DNA of 64,000 bases, taken from Ceratothoa steindachneri (Eukaryota; Arthropoda; Malacostraca; Isopoda; Cymothoidae). Location: contig OZ018317.1 of NCBI GenBank assembly GCA_963969495.1, forward strand, positions 221,890,235 through 221,954,234, in the 5' to 3' direction. Positions 25,804 to 38,445 of this stretch are shown one piece after another. The notes under the pieces are model-generated. The model worked only from the letters and a program-made list of their open reading frames with translations. It was not told the DNA's origin and did not search any database. The stretch's first letter is position 1; each line of letters opens with the position of its first letter. Both the position numbers and the translations under genes were made by a program.

Positions 25804-26260
25804 TTGTTCTATGAGGACCTGACAAAAGCTAAAGTTGTTGTTGTGTTTGATAGAGACTGATATGTAAGGAAATTTTAGTTAATTTGGTTATACTTGGAGA
25901 CTCAAAAAAACTTTCTTAAACTTAATTATGACTCTTTGAAATTTTTTATTAAATTACAGGATAAAGTTAATCGATTCTTGCGAAAACTTAAGCATTTTCC
26001 CCTATTAGAATCCGCATAGAATAATCTTGATGCCTCAGGTTCAGCCACAGGCATCCTCTATGGCCTTCCTAAAACTACAAACCTGGATTACCCATCGCTC
26101 CAATCTTATCAGCTAGTCGCACACTCACATATAACTTCCTTTTCTCTCTGTTTGAATCTCTTAAGATAAAGAATTATACCTTACGTGATTCTTGGGAATT
26201 CGCTGACTTTATTGATGAAAGCTTTACTCGTTTTAAGAGGCCAGTAGCTATTTCCCGCTG
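25751..26260 (+). pseudogene. Penelope-like element, 5' RT part, inverted
   Basis: This is on the opposite strand to the previous segment. After a copy of the VDRIYNIGLNL sequence it reads DKVNRFLRKLKHFPLLESA (~25960-26020), ATGILYGLPK (~26045-26075) and NYTLRDSWEFADFIDESF (~26170-26225), which are N-terminal and early RT motifs of Penelope-like elements. Stops and frameshifts disrupt it. Segments of two copies therefore meet head to head around 25735-25751. Confidence 0.7.
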
Positions 26261-26441
26261 CCAAAGATTAAAATGAAAAATCTATTTTAGAAAGAAGTTT
26301 GATATAACCTTTTGTTTTAAAAAATTCTAAAATTAAAACAAACTCTTAAGATGAACTAATGCCAAAAGTTTTGGCTTTGGCCATGATACTATCTATATCC
26401 CGAAATTTGCTCTGGTCAATTCTCGAGATAAAATATAGCGC

Positions 26442-26444
26442 AAT

Positions 26445-26534
<90 letters not shown>
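26442..26534. repeat. (TA)n array
   Basis: TA repeat of ~93 bases; it replaces the head of the adjoining SINE-like unit. Confidence 0.98.
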
Positions 26535-26537
<3 letters not shown>

Positions 26538-26735
26538 GATCAAAGCGGTGCTCGCTGCCTCAGTGTCCATGGTTCAAATCGCTTCCCTGCACGAATTTTT
26601 TTTTAAAAAAGGTAATAAATATTACTGTAAGAAAAATTTATTCCGTTTTCTCTTTCAATGTGGTTTATTGCATTCATCTTCATCATTAACTCGCGCTACT
26701 TTGACATATATTATATTCATTTGTTTATTTACCAC
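26535..26735 (+). mobile_element. SINE-like unit, copy 1 (head missing)
   Basis: From ATCAAAGCGGTGCTCGCTGC onward it matches copy 2 at ~26888-27055: the B-box-like GGTTCAAATCGCTTCCCTG, an A/T run, GGTAATAAATATTACTGTAA, TTCCGTTTTCTCTTT and CATTCATCTTCATCATT. The (TA)n array abuts it where the A box should be. Confidence 0.6.
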
Positions 26736-26861
26736 GCGTTTAACTATTCCTGATTTATTCTTTTAATTCCCAATTAATTTTCCATTTCTTTCATAGTCCC
26801 CGTTCGAAATTGCGAAAAGTGTTCCTTAAAAGCTATTCTATTGGGATAATTTTTTGGTTCC

Positions 26862-27307
<446 letters not shown>

Positions 27308-27407
27308 TAAGAGAGCAGAGGGGTTGCGCGTTGCCAGGCATATACGTATTTTTAGGATAAATCAGCAGGCTAAATTTAGGAAGTTCATTATTATATATTA
27401 ACTTATT

Positions 27408-27443
27408 GGTACCGACATTTCGGGTAAGAACCCATTCTCAAGG
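27408..27443 (-). ncRNA. Decayed hammerhead-like motif of Penelope type
   Basis: The minus strand reads CTTGAGAATGGG, a 6-base loop, then CCCGAAATGTCGGTACC. The GGG/CCC stem followed by GAAA and (A/T)GTC fits the short stem-III hammerhead found in Penelope-like elements. The required CUGANGA is TTGAGAA here, with at least two core changes, so cleavage is unlikely. Its closeness to the Penelope-like pieces at 25-26 kb supports the reading. Confidence 0.4.
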
Positions 27444-27897
27444 ATGTGAGATTATAAATATATACAAACATATTTATATGGGAAATGGGAAGCAGCAGAG
27501 GTGGTAATATTCAAATTATAAAAATGCATGGCTTTTAACTATTAAGGAATAAGAAATATGTCTTTGTTTTTAAAATAAAACTGAGATTAATTAGTTTTAA
27601 GTGTCTTCGTTGTAAAAAAGGAAATAATAATAATATTTAAAAAATAGGGGTTGTTTCTTGGGGGAGTGGATTTGGCGTGCGTAATTCGTGTTAATTATAT
27701 GTCGAAGTATGGCCAAGTGTAGCGGAATAGGCGCACACAGGCTTTAAGGTAGGCCAAGCAAGGCGACAACTGTTATTGTTCTAAGAGTGCGATTTGAATA
27801 GATAGCGGCAGCTGCGTCACCAAGGAATATATCAAACACAACGACAAAAATAGATTTTAATACACACTAAATAAAAGGCACAACAATAAATATGGAC

Positions 27898-27900
<3 letters not shown>
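27444..27900. other. Unassigned stretch
   Basis: AT-rich; nothing recognised. Confidence 0.5.

Positions 27901-27963
<63 letters not shown>
27901..27963. repeat. (TA)n array
   Basis: TA repeat of ~63 bases. Confidence 0.97.
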
Positions 27964-27966
<3 letters not shown>

Positions 27967-28184
27967 TATGGGTACATAAATAAGACTGACTTAAGCTCAG
28001 AATACTAATTTGATAACTTGGGTTATTGAATGGTTATAATGGGAGATTTAGGGTAGTGAGTGATTTAGTTCCTTTGAACCTCGAGAGTAAAGCGGGACAA
28101 ACTTTGGTTAGGGCTTGGTGACCTTGATTACTCACGGGGGGTAGCCACAAACCAGCAACGGGTGGGGCTACTTTCTCGAACTTG

Positions 28185-28430
28185 GGTTTTGCGAGATGCG
28201 GGCGTCTTGTCTTCAAGAAGTCACCGAACGAACTTCGATAGAGGAGAAGGGGAGATGACTTCTCCAATCTCGGTAGAGCGAGCTATCGAGCCTCTTGTGC
28301 TCAAGAGGTTACCGGTCGAACTTCGAAAAGGGGTGGAGATAACTTCTCCACACTCAGCTTGAACGATGCAAAGGGCCTCCTTTTTTCAAGAGGTCACCAG
28401 AAGAACTTCGGATGACGGCTTTTCCAATCC
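28185..28430. repeat. Three diverged ~86-bp tandem units
   Basis: The motif CAAGARGTYACC followed by GAACTTCGR occurs at 28214, 28302 and 28387 (steps of 88 and 85). GAGAT.ACTTCTCCA follows in the first two units. The stretch is richer in GC than its surroundings. Function unknown. Confidence 0.75.
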
Positions 28431-29269
28431 TTGATCCAAAAGCGATTGAGAAAGGCTGACATTGCCTCACGAGACTCTTCTTCCTGACCTGAAGATACGA
28501 GTGAGATGTCCAGCTCTTCCGTGGCTTGCGACTGTCGCTCACACTTCTCGGGAGAGAGCTTCGTTGAATTGAACTCCTTTCGGGGAAGTGTCGTCGAATC
28601 AAATCTGTCTGTAATCCTGGAGAGGGTGCATATATACCCGGAGTTCTCCAAAACATGAAGAGAGAGAGAGAGAGGGGGCTTCTCGAACCCTAGTTATCGG
28701 CCGTGACAAACCGAGCGTCTCCTTGCGGGGAAGTGTCAAATGCAGGGATAAGCGGTCCAGACGGACGACCCGAAGTGGTGGGGGAGAAAGATTGAGACGG
28801 CAAGAAGGTAGCCTTCAAGTTCAGCGTCATGCCTTGGTGTGAATTTTTGCGGTGACCTGCCAGCAAATCCAAAAAGGATGATGTCGGAAGGAAGGGGAGT
28901 AACGGCTGGTTTTCTCTCCCGAAGTACTATCTTAGGATGTGGGGAAATAATATTATTCTAGGGGATACCTCTACATTAAAGTTGTAGTAAAGTGTAAAAG
29001 AGCTTGTGTCAGAGTTTAAAGTGGATGTTATAAATGTAAAATAAAGAGATTCCAGTGTACGTAGTTGGTTTTCGTTGTTGGTGTATCTGTAATTGAAAAA
29101 TTATTTCAGTTTGTTTTATGATGTGGATGTCTGTTTTCGTAGTGTATTCGGATAGGGGAGAATTCGGGAGTAGTCAGTGTGCTCCAGTTCTATTGCTGAT
29201 GCTTAAATGTGCGCAAATACGGATATGTACTTTTCGTTGCGTCGATCACGAAAACTATTTCTCATTTAA
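28431..29269. other. Unassigned, GC-balanced stretch
   Basis: No gene recognised. Repeated words such as TCGGGGAAGTGTC (~28580 and ~28722, as CGGGGAAGTGTC) hint at local duplication. A GA run lies at ~28657-28674. AT-rich after 28930. Confidence 0.45.
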
Positions 29270-29274
29270 AGGAA

Positions 29275-30061
29275 ATCCAACATACCTCCACATCGAGAAC
29301 AAGAACTTGACAAAAATTATTTGTTGCATCTATTATGCTCACATTGCAAATCTCTCCTCCCAGAGGTGCTTTGCAGATGAACTTAATAGAATGCTGACGT
29401 ATAATGGAATGGAGAAGATGTGGTTTCCCCTAAAGCCACGGTCGGAGGAGATTATCAAGATTAGTCTCAAACCCTAGTGCAAGGCTAGCTGCCAGAAGCT
29501 CACCACCCCCAGCAGTGCCTCAGCTCTCTCCATAGATCCGAAGATCCAGGCTCAGGCAGCCAAGAAGGCAAAGACACGCTCAGAAAAACAGAACAACACG
29601 CAAATATCACAAAACACAAAATGGATCCCACACACACACAGCTGAAAAATGAGGCTACGGTGACTGAGACAGCGAGACCTGAGGGTGGGGCACGTTCGCT
29701 CCACTCACGGAAAACCTCACGGCCTCAGAAACGTCCGAGATCGTCCTCTTTTTGTAAGAGAGAATCTAGGCACGCTTACCATTCAAGAAAAATGAACTTG
29801 AAGGTATTCGCTGCTGAAAGGTCCCCTTTCCCTAAGGAGATGGATGTCCTTGATGTATCAGAAGGAGTAATACTCGGAAGATACAAACGGGAATTCACCT
29901 CGGACGACTACAGCGAGAAACAAGTCGAGGAGCCTTTACTCCAAGGCTTGATCAAATTGGCACCCGAAACCTTTATTATTCTAACGGACGGCGAATTCAG
30001 GAAAAACGTACAGGCAAAACAATCACGCTACCAAACACTCGCCAATCATCTAAGCTCGTAA
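29275..30061 (+). pseudogene. J1 ORF1 (gag-like), partial
   Basis: Two frames. The first ends with TYLHIENKNLTKIICCIYYA and LNRMLTYNGMEKMWFP (to ~29475), matching J2 TYLRIENENSTKI and LNQMLATNGMSEMWFP. The second (29621-30061) has a basic region and KMNLKVFAAERSPFPKEMDV, matching J2 QINLCFYATEQFPFPKDWGV. LINE ORF1 proteins bind element RNA. The region before 29275 shows no homology. Confidence 0.7.
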
Positions 30062-30119
30062 AAGAACAAGTACAAAAACAACACGACCACACACAGGAAT
30101 CTTTAGTGAACTAGACAAT

Positions 30120-32791
30120 GGAGACATTAAAAATATTACATTTTAACTCGGAAGGCTGGACGAACAAAAAATACTATACGGTAACGTAATACGACAATGT
30201 AACCCAGACGAAATAATTATCTCAGAGCATGGAATGAATGACACAGACAGGAAGTCTTAAGTCTTAAACAAAAATCACAGCGTAGAACGTTTCGACGGAT
30301 GCGCGATAGCTGTGTAAAGAATAGTCATACCTCGCTGATGAGGTCCATACGGCAGTGGGCCCTCTGGTCCTGGCAACAGGGTACCAGACTTTAAGAAGAG
30401 GGTACTTGCCTCTTCCCAACTTCCTGCAACTTTGTGGTCACGGCAGAACCGTTCTTTTTGCCGGCGACCTCAACGCGAGGAGTGCTGCCTCAGATTACAT
30501 GTCGACCAACCCAGCAGGCAGGAATCTTGAGACATTTATTGAAAGACAAATTATGACAAGAATTGGACCAAACTTTCCCGCATACATTACATACAGATCA
30601 GCCAAAAACACAGACATAGTGCTCACTAACAATGTGTTCCCTTACAATTACTTCATTGAGCCGGGCCCTCATATCCCCAGCGACCACCAGGCTATCATTA
30701 TTAAAATCTCAACCTCTTCCATTCAAGTTCCTATCCCAGAACGCAAGAACTATGCTCGAACCAAATGGGATACTTATATTTGACTCCTTAAAAATTACAA
30801 CTCTGATCACTTAATTAATGCCACTTTAGGAAGAGATTGACGAGGAGTTGGGTAAAATTAATGATAATTTATTAAAATCCGATAAGGAAGCCATTCGCCG
30901 AGTTAAATATAAAACTCTTTCTGCCCCTTCTTGGACCTCTAGAATGATCAACAGAATTATCAATAAAGTGAACCTCACTATCCCCAACATCACTACACAC
31001 AGACGAACACGACAGATATGCGACGAAATAATGACTCTTATTAGGGATCAACAGAATGTACTTTGGAACAATTAGATTGACGGACTAAATATATAAAACG
31101 ACACACGTACATTCTGGCAGACAGTAAAAAGACTATGAGGTGGACGGCCACAAAAGACCATAAAACTTACAAGTGACAATACCGAAATTACGGACGTGGA
31201 AGAAATCGAAGAGGAATTCAGACTCTTCTGGGCATCTATATTTAATATATCCCCGAAAGAGAATGATAACTGTGATTTAGACTTCGAAGACGGAATAATA
31301 AACACTTGAACGACTAGATACACCGAACCCATCTTCACCATTATGTATCGCAAGAAAGGGAAATGGAGGGACTCGGCGGTAGAATTACTGCCGAAGAAAT
31401 CTCAAAAACTTTAAAATCCTTTTGTCAACGAGCACCAGGGCGTACAGGACTGACAAGGGGTTATTTTATTTGAGCCCCGCTTAACATCTTATTGAGGCTC
31501 ATGAATATCATGAATACGTGCCTAAACGTGGGTTACTTCCCTGACCATTGGAAGGTAGCAAAAATGATATTCATTTCCGAAGTCGGTAAGCCACCGGACA
31601 GTTCAGCTAACTTCAGGCCTATGTCTCTCTTAGAATTTGCAGGGAAAGACTTGGAGAAGATATTGAGCAACAGGGTAAATCCGTTACTCGAGGATAATAA
31701 TTCTCACTATAACCAACCAACATGGCTTCCGAAGTAGCAAGGAACGGACACGGCACTAGCCATAATCACCGAGAAGTTGGCAAAGGTAAAAGCTGAAAGA
31801 TGCCACGCAAATCTGGTAATCCACACGTTAAAAAGGCCTTTGACAAAGTATTGAGCAGAGGCCTGCAATTCAAAATCTTACAACTGGGCCTCAAACCCAT
31901 ACTCGAAAGGATTCTATGCGACTACGTAATAGAGAAGAGGGCATTTCTGAACATTAAAAATTTCAATGGCCCCCGAGTTCGAGCTCGAGACGGGGATGCC
32001 ACAAGGCGGGTGTAGAGGTCCCCTACTCTATAATAGATCCACCATAGACTTTCCCCAACCTCTGATTGAAGGCTTGTTATACGTCCAATTTGGGGACGAT
32101 ATAACGATGATCCTTACGACACCTTATCGGAATGTGAATTACATGGCACAGAGTACGGAGGTGGAAATCGAAAACATCAACTCTTTTCGAGAGAAGATGG
32201 AAGATATCTACCAATGCCTAAAAGTTCCTTATAATTCCACTATTCTGACAGACCCTCGCAGACATCCGTGTGTGTGTAGGTGGGGGTGAACGCATCTCAT
32301 ACCGCACGGAGGGCACGGTTCTAGGACTCCGTATTACAACTCGTGGATATGGGAGTCATGTAGCTAAAACTACATCGAATGCATGGAGGGACTTGGCGGA
32401 ACTTTGCAAGTTCCTAAACCTGAGTATCTCCAACAAACTAAAGATCTATAATGCATGAATTGGATAAAAACTCCTGCATCCACCGTTCCCTATGAACGCG
32501 ATTCCCAAGACCAAAGTCCTTAAACTAGAAAAGGCTGTCTATATTATTACGGGGACCCAAAGGAAAAGGAGAGAGCGGAGAAGGCAGAGTGAGCTCCATG
32601 GTGAACTGGGGATAACCCCCATGAACGTGGAGTTTTACCTGAAAGCAAGTAAGATCTGGAGCAAAGTACACCGGCATCTCCCTCCCGAGTTTGTACTAGG
32701 GCACATGGATTTTGATGACATAGGATGCGCAATACCTTTGAAAAGCAGCAGACTACTCATTGACGACGACGTAGACCCAAGGTTTACTTAG
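30120..32791 (+). pseudogene. J1 ORF2: endonuclease-reverse transcriptase, broken
   Basis: An ATG at 30120 begins METLKILHFNSEGW, the endonuclease start, soon followed by stops. EN pieces: EIIISEHGMND, VLFAGDLNARSAASDY (~30450-30500), IGPNFPAYITYRSAKNTDIV and PSDHQAIII (~30690). RT pieces: GYFPDHWKVAKM..FISEVGKPP (~31530-31590), KAFDKVL near 31830, PQGGCRGPLLY (~31993-32025) and FGDDITMIL (~32090-32115; both aspartates present). The C-terminal end (LEKAVYIITGT to DDDVDPRFT, 32492-32791) is open. About a dozen stops and frame changes make it inactive. Confidence 0.82.
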
Positions 32792-33076
32792 TTTTTCCCA
32801 ATACCAACCGATACAAAGCCATACAAAATCACCTTTCACTTAATTAGCAAAGTGCTAATTTTTTAAATTTCACCCAAAATTCGACCGCGATAAACTCGCC
32901 AAAAATACCAAAATGCCAAAAAAAACAAGAAGTACAAAAAAAAAAAAAATATCAAAATCTGGGAGTAAACAACCCAGATAAGAAGATACAAAGTCTTCAC
33001 AAAAAGCAGTAGAGAGCAAAAAGCCAGCTTCTACAAAGGCTTGAATGCCTTCTATATATATTTACACACACACACG

Positions 33077-33078
<2 letters not shown>

Positions 33079-33156
<78 letters not shown>
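33079..33156. repeat. (TA)n array in J1 3' UTR
   Basis: TA repeat of ~78 bases preceded by CACACACAC. J2 lacks it at the equivalent position, so it arose after insertion or is copy-specific. Confidence 0.95.
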
Positions 33157-33158
<2 letters not shown>

Positions 33159-33354
33159 ATAAAATATATTTCAAAACGCAAAGAAAGCCAGAGATGCCCT
33201 ATCACCAGGGACCTGTCTTTCATTCTACTTTTAATTTTCGCTTTTCTATAAATTTATAAATTTCCCTATTTTTTTTTTCACTATTTTCCACCGCATATCC
33301 TAACGCACAGGAATGTAGTCTGCCGGCGACTGGACCCCTGGATTGGACAACACA

Positions 33355-34505
33355 CTAAAGAGGAAATAAAAGAGAAAATAAGGAGGAATCAACCGTGGGC
33401 CAAAGTTTCCGAAATAATAAAGTTTTAGGGCAAAAAGGACAATTCGGATTACACTCACGTGTTTAAGGTTGTCTTCTCCGACACTACGATGGCACAAAGG
33501 GCAAAGAAAAAGAGACTACTGCTTTTTAAGGCAAAAATAAATGGGGAGCAGATTGAGAGAAAAGAATTTACTCCCATACAATTCTGCTTCCGATGCTACA
33601 TAATGGAGACAATCACGACAAAAGAATGTACAGAGCCTCAGGAGATCTTTCCAAGGTGCAGCGAGCCAGGTCACCACTGGAAGAACTGCAGCAGTCCCAG
33701 AAAGAAATGTGCAAACTGCGGCCAAGGACATCGTTCTATGGCTATGGCCTTCCCACTAAAAAAAGAACTTATCAGAAAGAAGGTACAACAAAAGAAAGAC
33801 GAGCAAGAACGCAAAAGCAACCCATCATATGCACAGGCAGCAAAAGCAGTCTTTACACAGGCAGAAACCAAAAAGACTTATTTGAGAATCGAGAATGAGA
33901 ACTCGACGAAGATCATGACTTGCATCTTATATACTCACGTCAGGATCTTAACCCAACCAGGAGTATTTGAAAAGAAACTAAACCAAATGCTCGCTACGAA
34001 CGGCATGAGTGAAATGTGGTTCCCTGATAACCCACCTTCAGGGGACGTACTCAACTGCAGCTGAATCGTAAACAGATGTTAGGAAAGAGTCAAGAAACGA
34101 GAAAAGAAAACGAAAATAGACGGTCCAAGGCAAGGATTGAGGCCAAAAAAGAGAGAGACGGCCGAAAATGCAGCACACTCGACCAACCCAAAGGATGAGG
34201 AAAAAGAAGAAATAGAATCCTCTGACACCACGTACACTACAGACACCTCGGACTCAGAGAAGATAAAAAAGGAAGAACGCCTTAAAAAAGGTAAAAGAGG
34301 AAGAAAGAAACAGCTAGATGCTGACCAAATTAACCTCTGCTTCTACGCGACCGAACAATTCCCCTTCCCGAAGGACTGGGGTGTAAACAAAATTTGCGTA
34401 GGAATAAAGAAAAAATACTACAAATGGGACTTCGACGCTTATTGCGAAGAAGAATCGGTTGAGGAGGCCCTGTACAACCTGAGAACGTTGCCCTCTACCA
34501 AGTAA
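33355..34505 (+). pseudogene. J2 ORF1 (gag-like, zinc knuckles)
   Basis: The open frame 33459-34064 (201 codons) contains two cysteine clusters: CFRCYIMETITTKEC (a disturbed knuckle), PRCSEPGHHWKNC (CCHC knuckle) and CANCGQGHRSMAMA. An upstream piece in frame (TKEEIKEKIRRNQPWAKVSE) suggests the original start lay before 33459. After the stop near 34062 the frame resumes at 34137 with an acidic, threonine/serine-rich stretch and QINLCFYATEQFPFPKDWGV to 34505. The expected role is RNA binding in the LINE particle. Confidence 0.75.
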
Positions 34506-34608
34506 AACAATTGTAGAACTTTCTTCAGCATAGTTCAAAAAGAAGAGGAACGGGAAACGTAAATCTACTACTCGCATGCATTAAGATACACAAAAGCTAG
34601 AACAGAGA

Positions 34609-37231
34609 ATGGAAAACCCGAATAACAGGTTAAGGATATTGACGATTAACGTGAATGGATGGGAAGGAAAAGCCGTGGCATACGGAAACATTTTTCGCGT
34701 GCTTGACCCCGACATCATTCTAATCACTGAGCACGGTATCGATACTACTAACAGCCAACTAAAGATACCTGGCTACAGACTAGTTACAAAAAAAAACATT
34801 CTCAAGAGGGGTTCGACGGTATTACCGTTGCCATCAGAAAGAATCTCTCGTTCAGTCACCTTCTAGAACTGGACGAGTCCTTTGGTAGCGGTAGAGTTGC
34901 ACACACTAGTGGGTAATCTGGTAATCGCGGCGGCATACCAACCACCTCGACCAACGTAACTGCCCCTCACGATCTTATACACCTTGTTCAGCTACGACAG
35001 AATGGCATTCCTTGGGGGCAACTTCAATGCCAGATGCCGAACGGCTGGCTATGGGAACACGAATAACAGAGGTCACAACTTGGAAATGATTATGCGTCAA
35101 AAAAACATCCAGAGGATAGGACCGGACTTTCCGACCGAAATCACATCTCAGAAAGCAACAAAGCCCAACATAATTATGACAAGTGGTGGTTTTCCTTTCA
35201 ATTAGCATATCGAGCCGAGCCCAACAGTACCCAGTGATCACATAGCGATCTTAACGACCATCACCATCGCGCCGATCTAGCTTCCGATCCCCCTCCGTAA
35301 AAGTTACGCTTCCGCCAACAGGGACCACTACAGGAAAATCCTTGCCAGATACGAACCAGCCGACTTAAGCGAAGCAATACAGGAGGAGATCGATGAGGAA
35401 CTGGAGAAGACAACTGCCCACATCATCAAAGCGGATCGCTAGTGTGTATGAATAAAAAGGTATAAAACTCTTCCACAGCCCAGATGGACTGAGGAAATGA
35501 GTGAGATCGCTAGGGTGCACAGGGAAATGTACGAAGAAACCAGAAGAGAGGGTACAAATTGGGTAAGAAGCTTGTTGCTACCTCGCCTGAGTGAAGAACT
35601 GAAGCAGGCCATAAACCAGCAAAAGACTGTGACCCGGGACAGCCTAATTGAACAAGTCGTCAGCGAGTTAAGACCCCAAAAGTTCTGGCAATTAGTGAGA
35701 AAACTAAAAGGCGTACCAAGTAGAGAAAAGACCCGCATTAAGGTGGGCAATGACTACTTGGAGGATCCGGCGGTTTTAAAAGCAAGATTCTGCACGTTCT
35801 GGAAGGAAGTCTTCACAATTACCCCTGATGACGATATGGAATTCGACCAGGAGTTCAAAGGCCAGCTGATTGAAGATCTTAACAAACGAATACATCGAAC
35901 GCACCCACACGCTCGGTCAACGAAGGTAGGGGGATGTCTGACCATGGCCGACCAATTACATCAGAAGAGGTCATGGAAACTGTAAAAACTTTTCAACAGA
36001 AGGCACCAGGATGGACGGGTATCACCAAAAACAACCTGGTACATGCCCCCCGTCAGACCCTTCGAGAAATCACGAATATCTATAACGCTTCCCTAAACAC
36101 GGGTTACTTCCCCGAAGGTCTAAAAGTGGCAAAAATCATTTTTATACTTAAAGAGAAGAAACTCCTCGATCAACTGGTGGATTACAGGCCAATATCCCTC
36201 CTCGAGTTAATAGGAAAAGTCTACGAGAAGCTTCTAGCTAATAGGCTACAAGACCAGCTAACAGAGCTAGAAGCTCCCAACCCTCAGCAACACCGGTTTC
36301 GTAGGGGAAGGGGGACTGATACAGCTCTTGTTCTCTTCACCGAAAACTCGCCCGCTGTAAAGCTGAAGAGAAATACGTAGACGTGGTGTTGCAAGATGTT
36401 CAAAAAGCCTTCGACAAGGTTTGGCTGAAAGGTCACCAATTCAAGATCCTAGGCCTCCGTCTAAACCCGATCCTAGAGAGGGTCCTCTATGACTACGTCT
36501 TGGAAAAGAAAAGCCAAAATCACGATTGAGGGCTACGATGGACTCGAATTCGAACTTGAGGCGAGTGTTCCACAAGGCAGCTGTCTGAGTCCATTGCTGT
36601 ACCTAGTGTACACATTGAACCTACCTGCTCTAGTTGGGGAGAATGCGATGTATCTACAGTATACGTAAGACATCACCCAAATCATCCCCAGTACCCACAA
36701 AAATCCTGGAGTTCAAGCAAGGCAGACAGCCTCCAAAATCGACATCAATCGATACGAAAGAAAATGGGAAAATCAAGACCAACCGCCGAAAGTTCCAAAT
36801 TCTTCCGATAAACCACCGGAAACTTGATGATGTCTTAGTGAACGACGAAGTGTACCCGTTTACTAACAAGGGCAAAGTCCTAGGACTGCGCATCACCTCG
36901 AAAGGGTTCAGAACGCACATAAAGAACATAATTTCCCTAGCCAAAATAAAGCTTAAGAAACTATATAGATTCCAAGAATTTTAAGAAGCTGTACCCTGCT
37001 CTGATACGTTCGACATTAGTGTATTAGGCAGTGGCCATGCAGGCTGTAAGTTCTACCACTATCAGGCAAATGCAGAAAGTGCAGAACAAATCAGCCCTGC
37101 TGATAGCGAGAGCGCGCAGGGTGGACCGTATTTGGCGCACAGATCTGCACGCAAGAGCAGGTCTGACGCCATTTAATATGGAAGTCCAGAGGCTAGGGAG
37201 TAAGACCCGGGACAAATCGAGGAAGCGATAA
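34609..37231 (+). pseudogene. J2 ORF2: endonuclease-reverse transcriptase, broken
   Basis: The frame starts MENPNNRLRILTINVNGWEG, typical of the EN start in jockey-like elements, with ILITEHGID (catalytic glutamate). A frameshift near 34800 ends it at 34866. EN resumes with FLGGNFNARCRTAGYG (family GDFNAR; D is N here) and VPSDHIAIL (~35225). RT: WLVKAKIIF-like LKVAKIIFILKEK (~36120-36150), DYRPISLLELIGKVYEK (~36180-36230), VPQGSCLSPLLYLVYTLNLP (~36566-36625). The catalytic box reads YLQYT*DIT at ~36650-36680, so one active-site aspartate is a stop. The end RQMQKVQNKSALLIARARRV lies at 37060-37120. Three or more other breaks. Confidence 0.82.
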
Positions 37232-37859
37232 TTTCAAATATGGAAATTGATCTCGACATTCCGAGAGCGGATAGGAAACCCGCAACTAGGCGAGCCCTAT
37301 TCCCAAGTGGAAGAATCTGCTCCCGAGAGATGATAACCGAATAAGAAGAAAAAGAGCCGAAGTGCCCACAATCAAAAAAGAAGTGAACAAAAGAGGCGAA
37401 ATTCCCAAATACCGATAAGACAAAATATATTAGCAGAATACCGGAAAAACAATAATATGTTATCAGGAAAATTAAAAGATACAAAAAATTTAGTATCAAA
37501 TATAACACTTGAAAGGCTAGAATGCCGTGACGGAGGAAATAGAGTATATTTATATTTATATATATTAAAAAAATAATAATAAAATAAAATAAATAATAAA
37601 AAAATTAAATAAATAAATAAAGTTCAAAGAAAAACGAGAGAGGCAAAATCAAAAAAAAAGGTCGCAATGCGGCAAATCAAGCACCTGAAGCAACCACTGA
37701 CGGTGCACAAGAAGAGACAAAAAAGACACTATAAGTAAAGGGAAGTAACTTAGCGATGCCCTCTACACCAGGGCAAAATCAACATCTATTTACCTATATT
37801 TATCTTCTACACCTTTTTCACTCTTTATACATCAATCAATCAATCAATTATTGGCACAA

Positions 37860-38330
37860 GAGGCCATCACGTTCATGCGAATACAAGGATAGCCAAAGCC
37901 AGAGGTGGCCTAAGGCTAAATAATACACACCTTAGGCAGAATGAATAAAAAAACGACTGAGAACACTGTACAAAGCCTTTGTTGAATCAGTCCTAGTATA
38001 CTCCGCGATCCCGTTGCACACTATCCCGAAGTCAAATAAGAAGAAACTTCAGAGAATCCAAAATAAAGCAATATACTTAATAACCCAAACTAGAAGAGCA
38101 GAAAGAAAGCGAATCAGAGACTTAATCGAAATAGCAGATATTGACCCAATCAACCTGACCCTGGAGAACAGGGCAAATAAAATATGGGAGAAAATTGAAC
38201 GAAAAGATCCGCAGATATTGAAAGATCTGAGGATTCAAAATGATAACTCAACTAAGAGATTCCCAAGAAGTAGGATCCACATATGGCAGGAAGAACTACC
38301 AATCTTTACATAAAACCATAATCCGAAACA
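37860..38330 (+). mobile_element. Jockey-type LINE copy J3, 3' fragment
   Basis: A 5'-truncated third copy. It begins with RIAKARGGLRLNNTHLRQNE-like sequence (~37882-37942), then LRTLYKAFVESVLVYSAIPL (~37958-38020) and an open frame to 38313 (KLQRIQNKAIYLITQTRRAE and RIHIWQEELPIFT). The same region in J1 and J2 ends ORF2. It is more distant from J1 and J2 than they are from each other. The (CAAT)n run at its left is the tail of J2. Confidence 0.75.
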
Positions 38331-38445
38331 GAAAATCAATCAAGACAAGTATACACAAGCAGTATACAAAAATCCAAAGGCATGAAAGCTCTAAATAAAC
38401 AATAAAGAATAATAAACAAAGAAAACATGAATTAGAAGCAACTTA

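Larger units (their letters stand above)
29270..33290 (+). mobile_element. Jockey-type LINE copy J1 (5'-truncated)
   Basis: First of three head-to-tail copies. It carries the end of ORF1, a broken ORF2 and a 3' UTR that matches copy J2 at the word GATGCCCT followed by CACCAGGG (~33191-33210) and a T/C-rich end. Homology to J2 begins near 29275, inside ORF1, so the zinc-knuckle part is missing. A (TA)n array at 33079-33156 has expanded inside the 3' UTR. Confidence 0.85.
33300..37850 (+). mobile_element. Jockey-type LINE copy J2, near full length
   Basis: It follows J1 directly. Contains ORF1 with zinc knuckles, ORF2 and a 3' UTR of ~600 bp ending in GATGCCCTCTACACCAGGG (~37754-37772), a pyrimidine-rich stretch and a short (CAAT)n tail at ~37832-37850. 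A-rich UTR sequence is interrupted by (AATAA)-like runs at ~37560-37620. The 5' boundary is uncertain. Confidence 0.85.
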
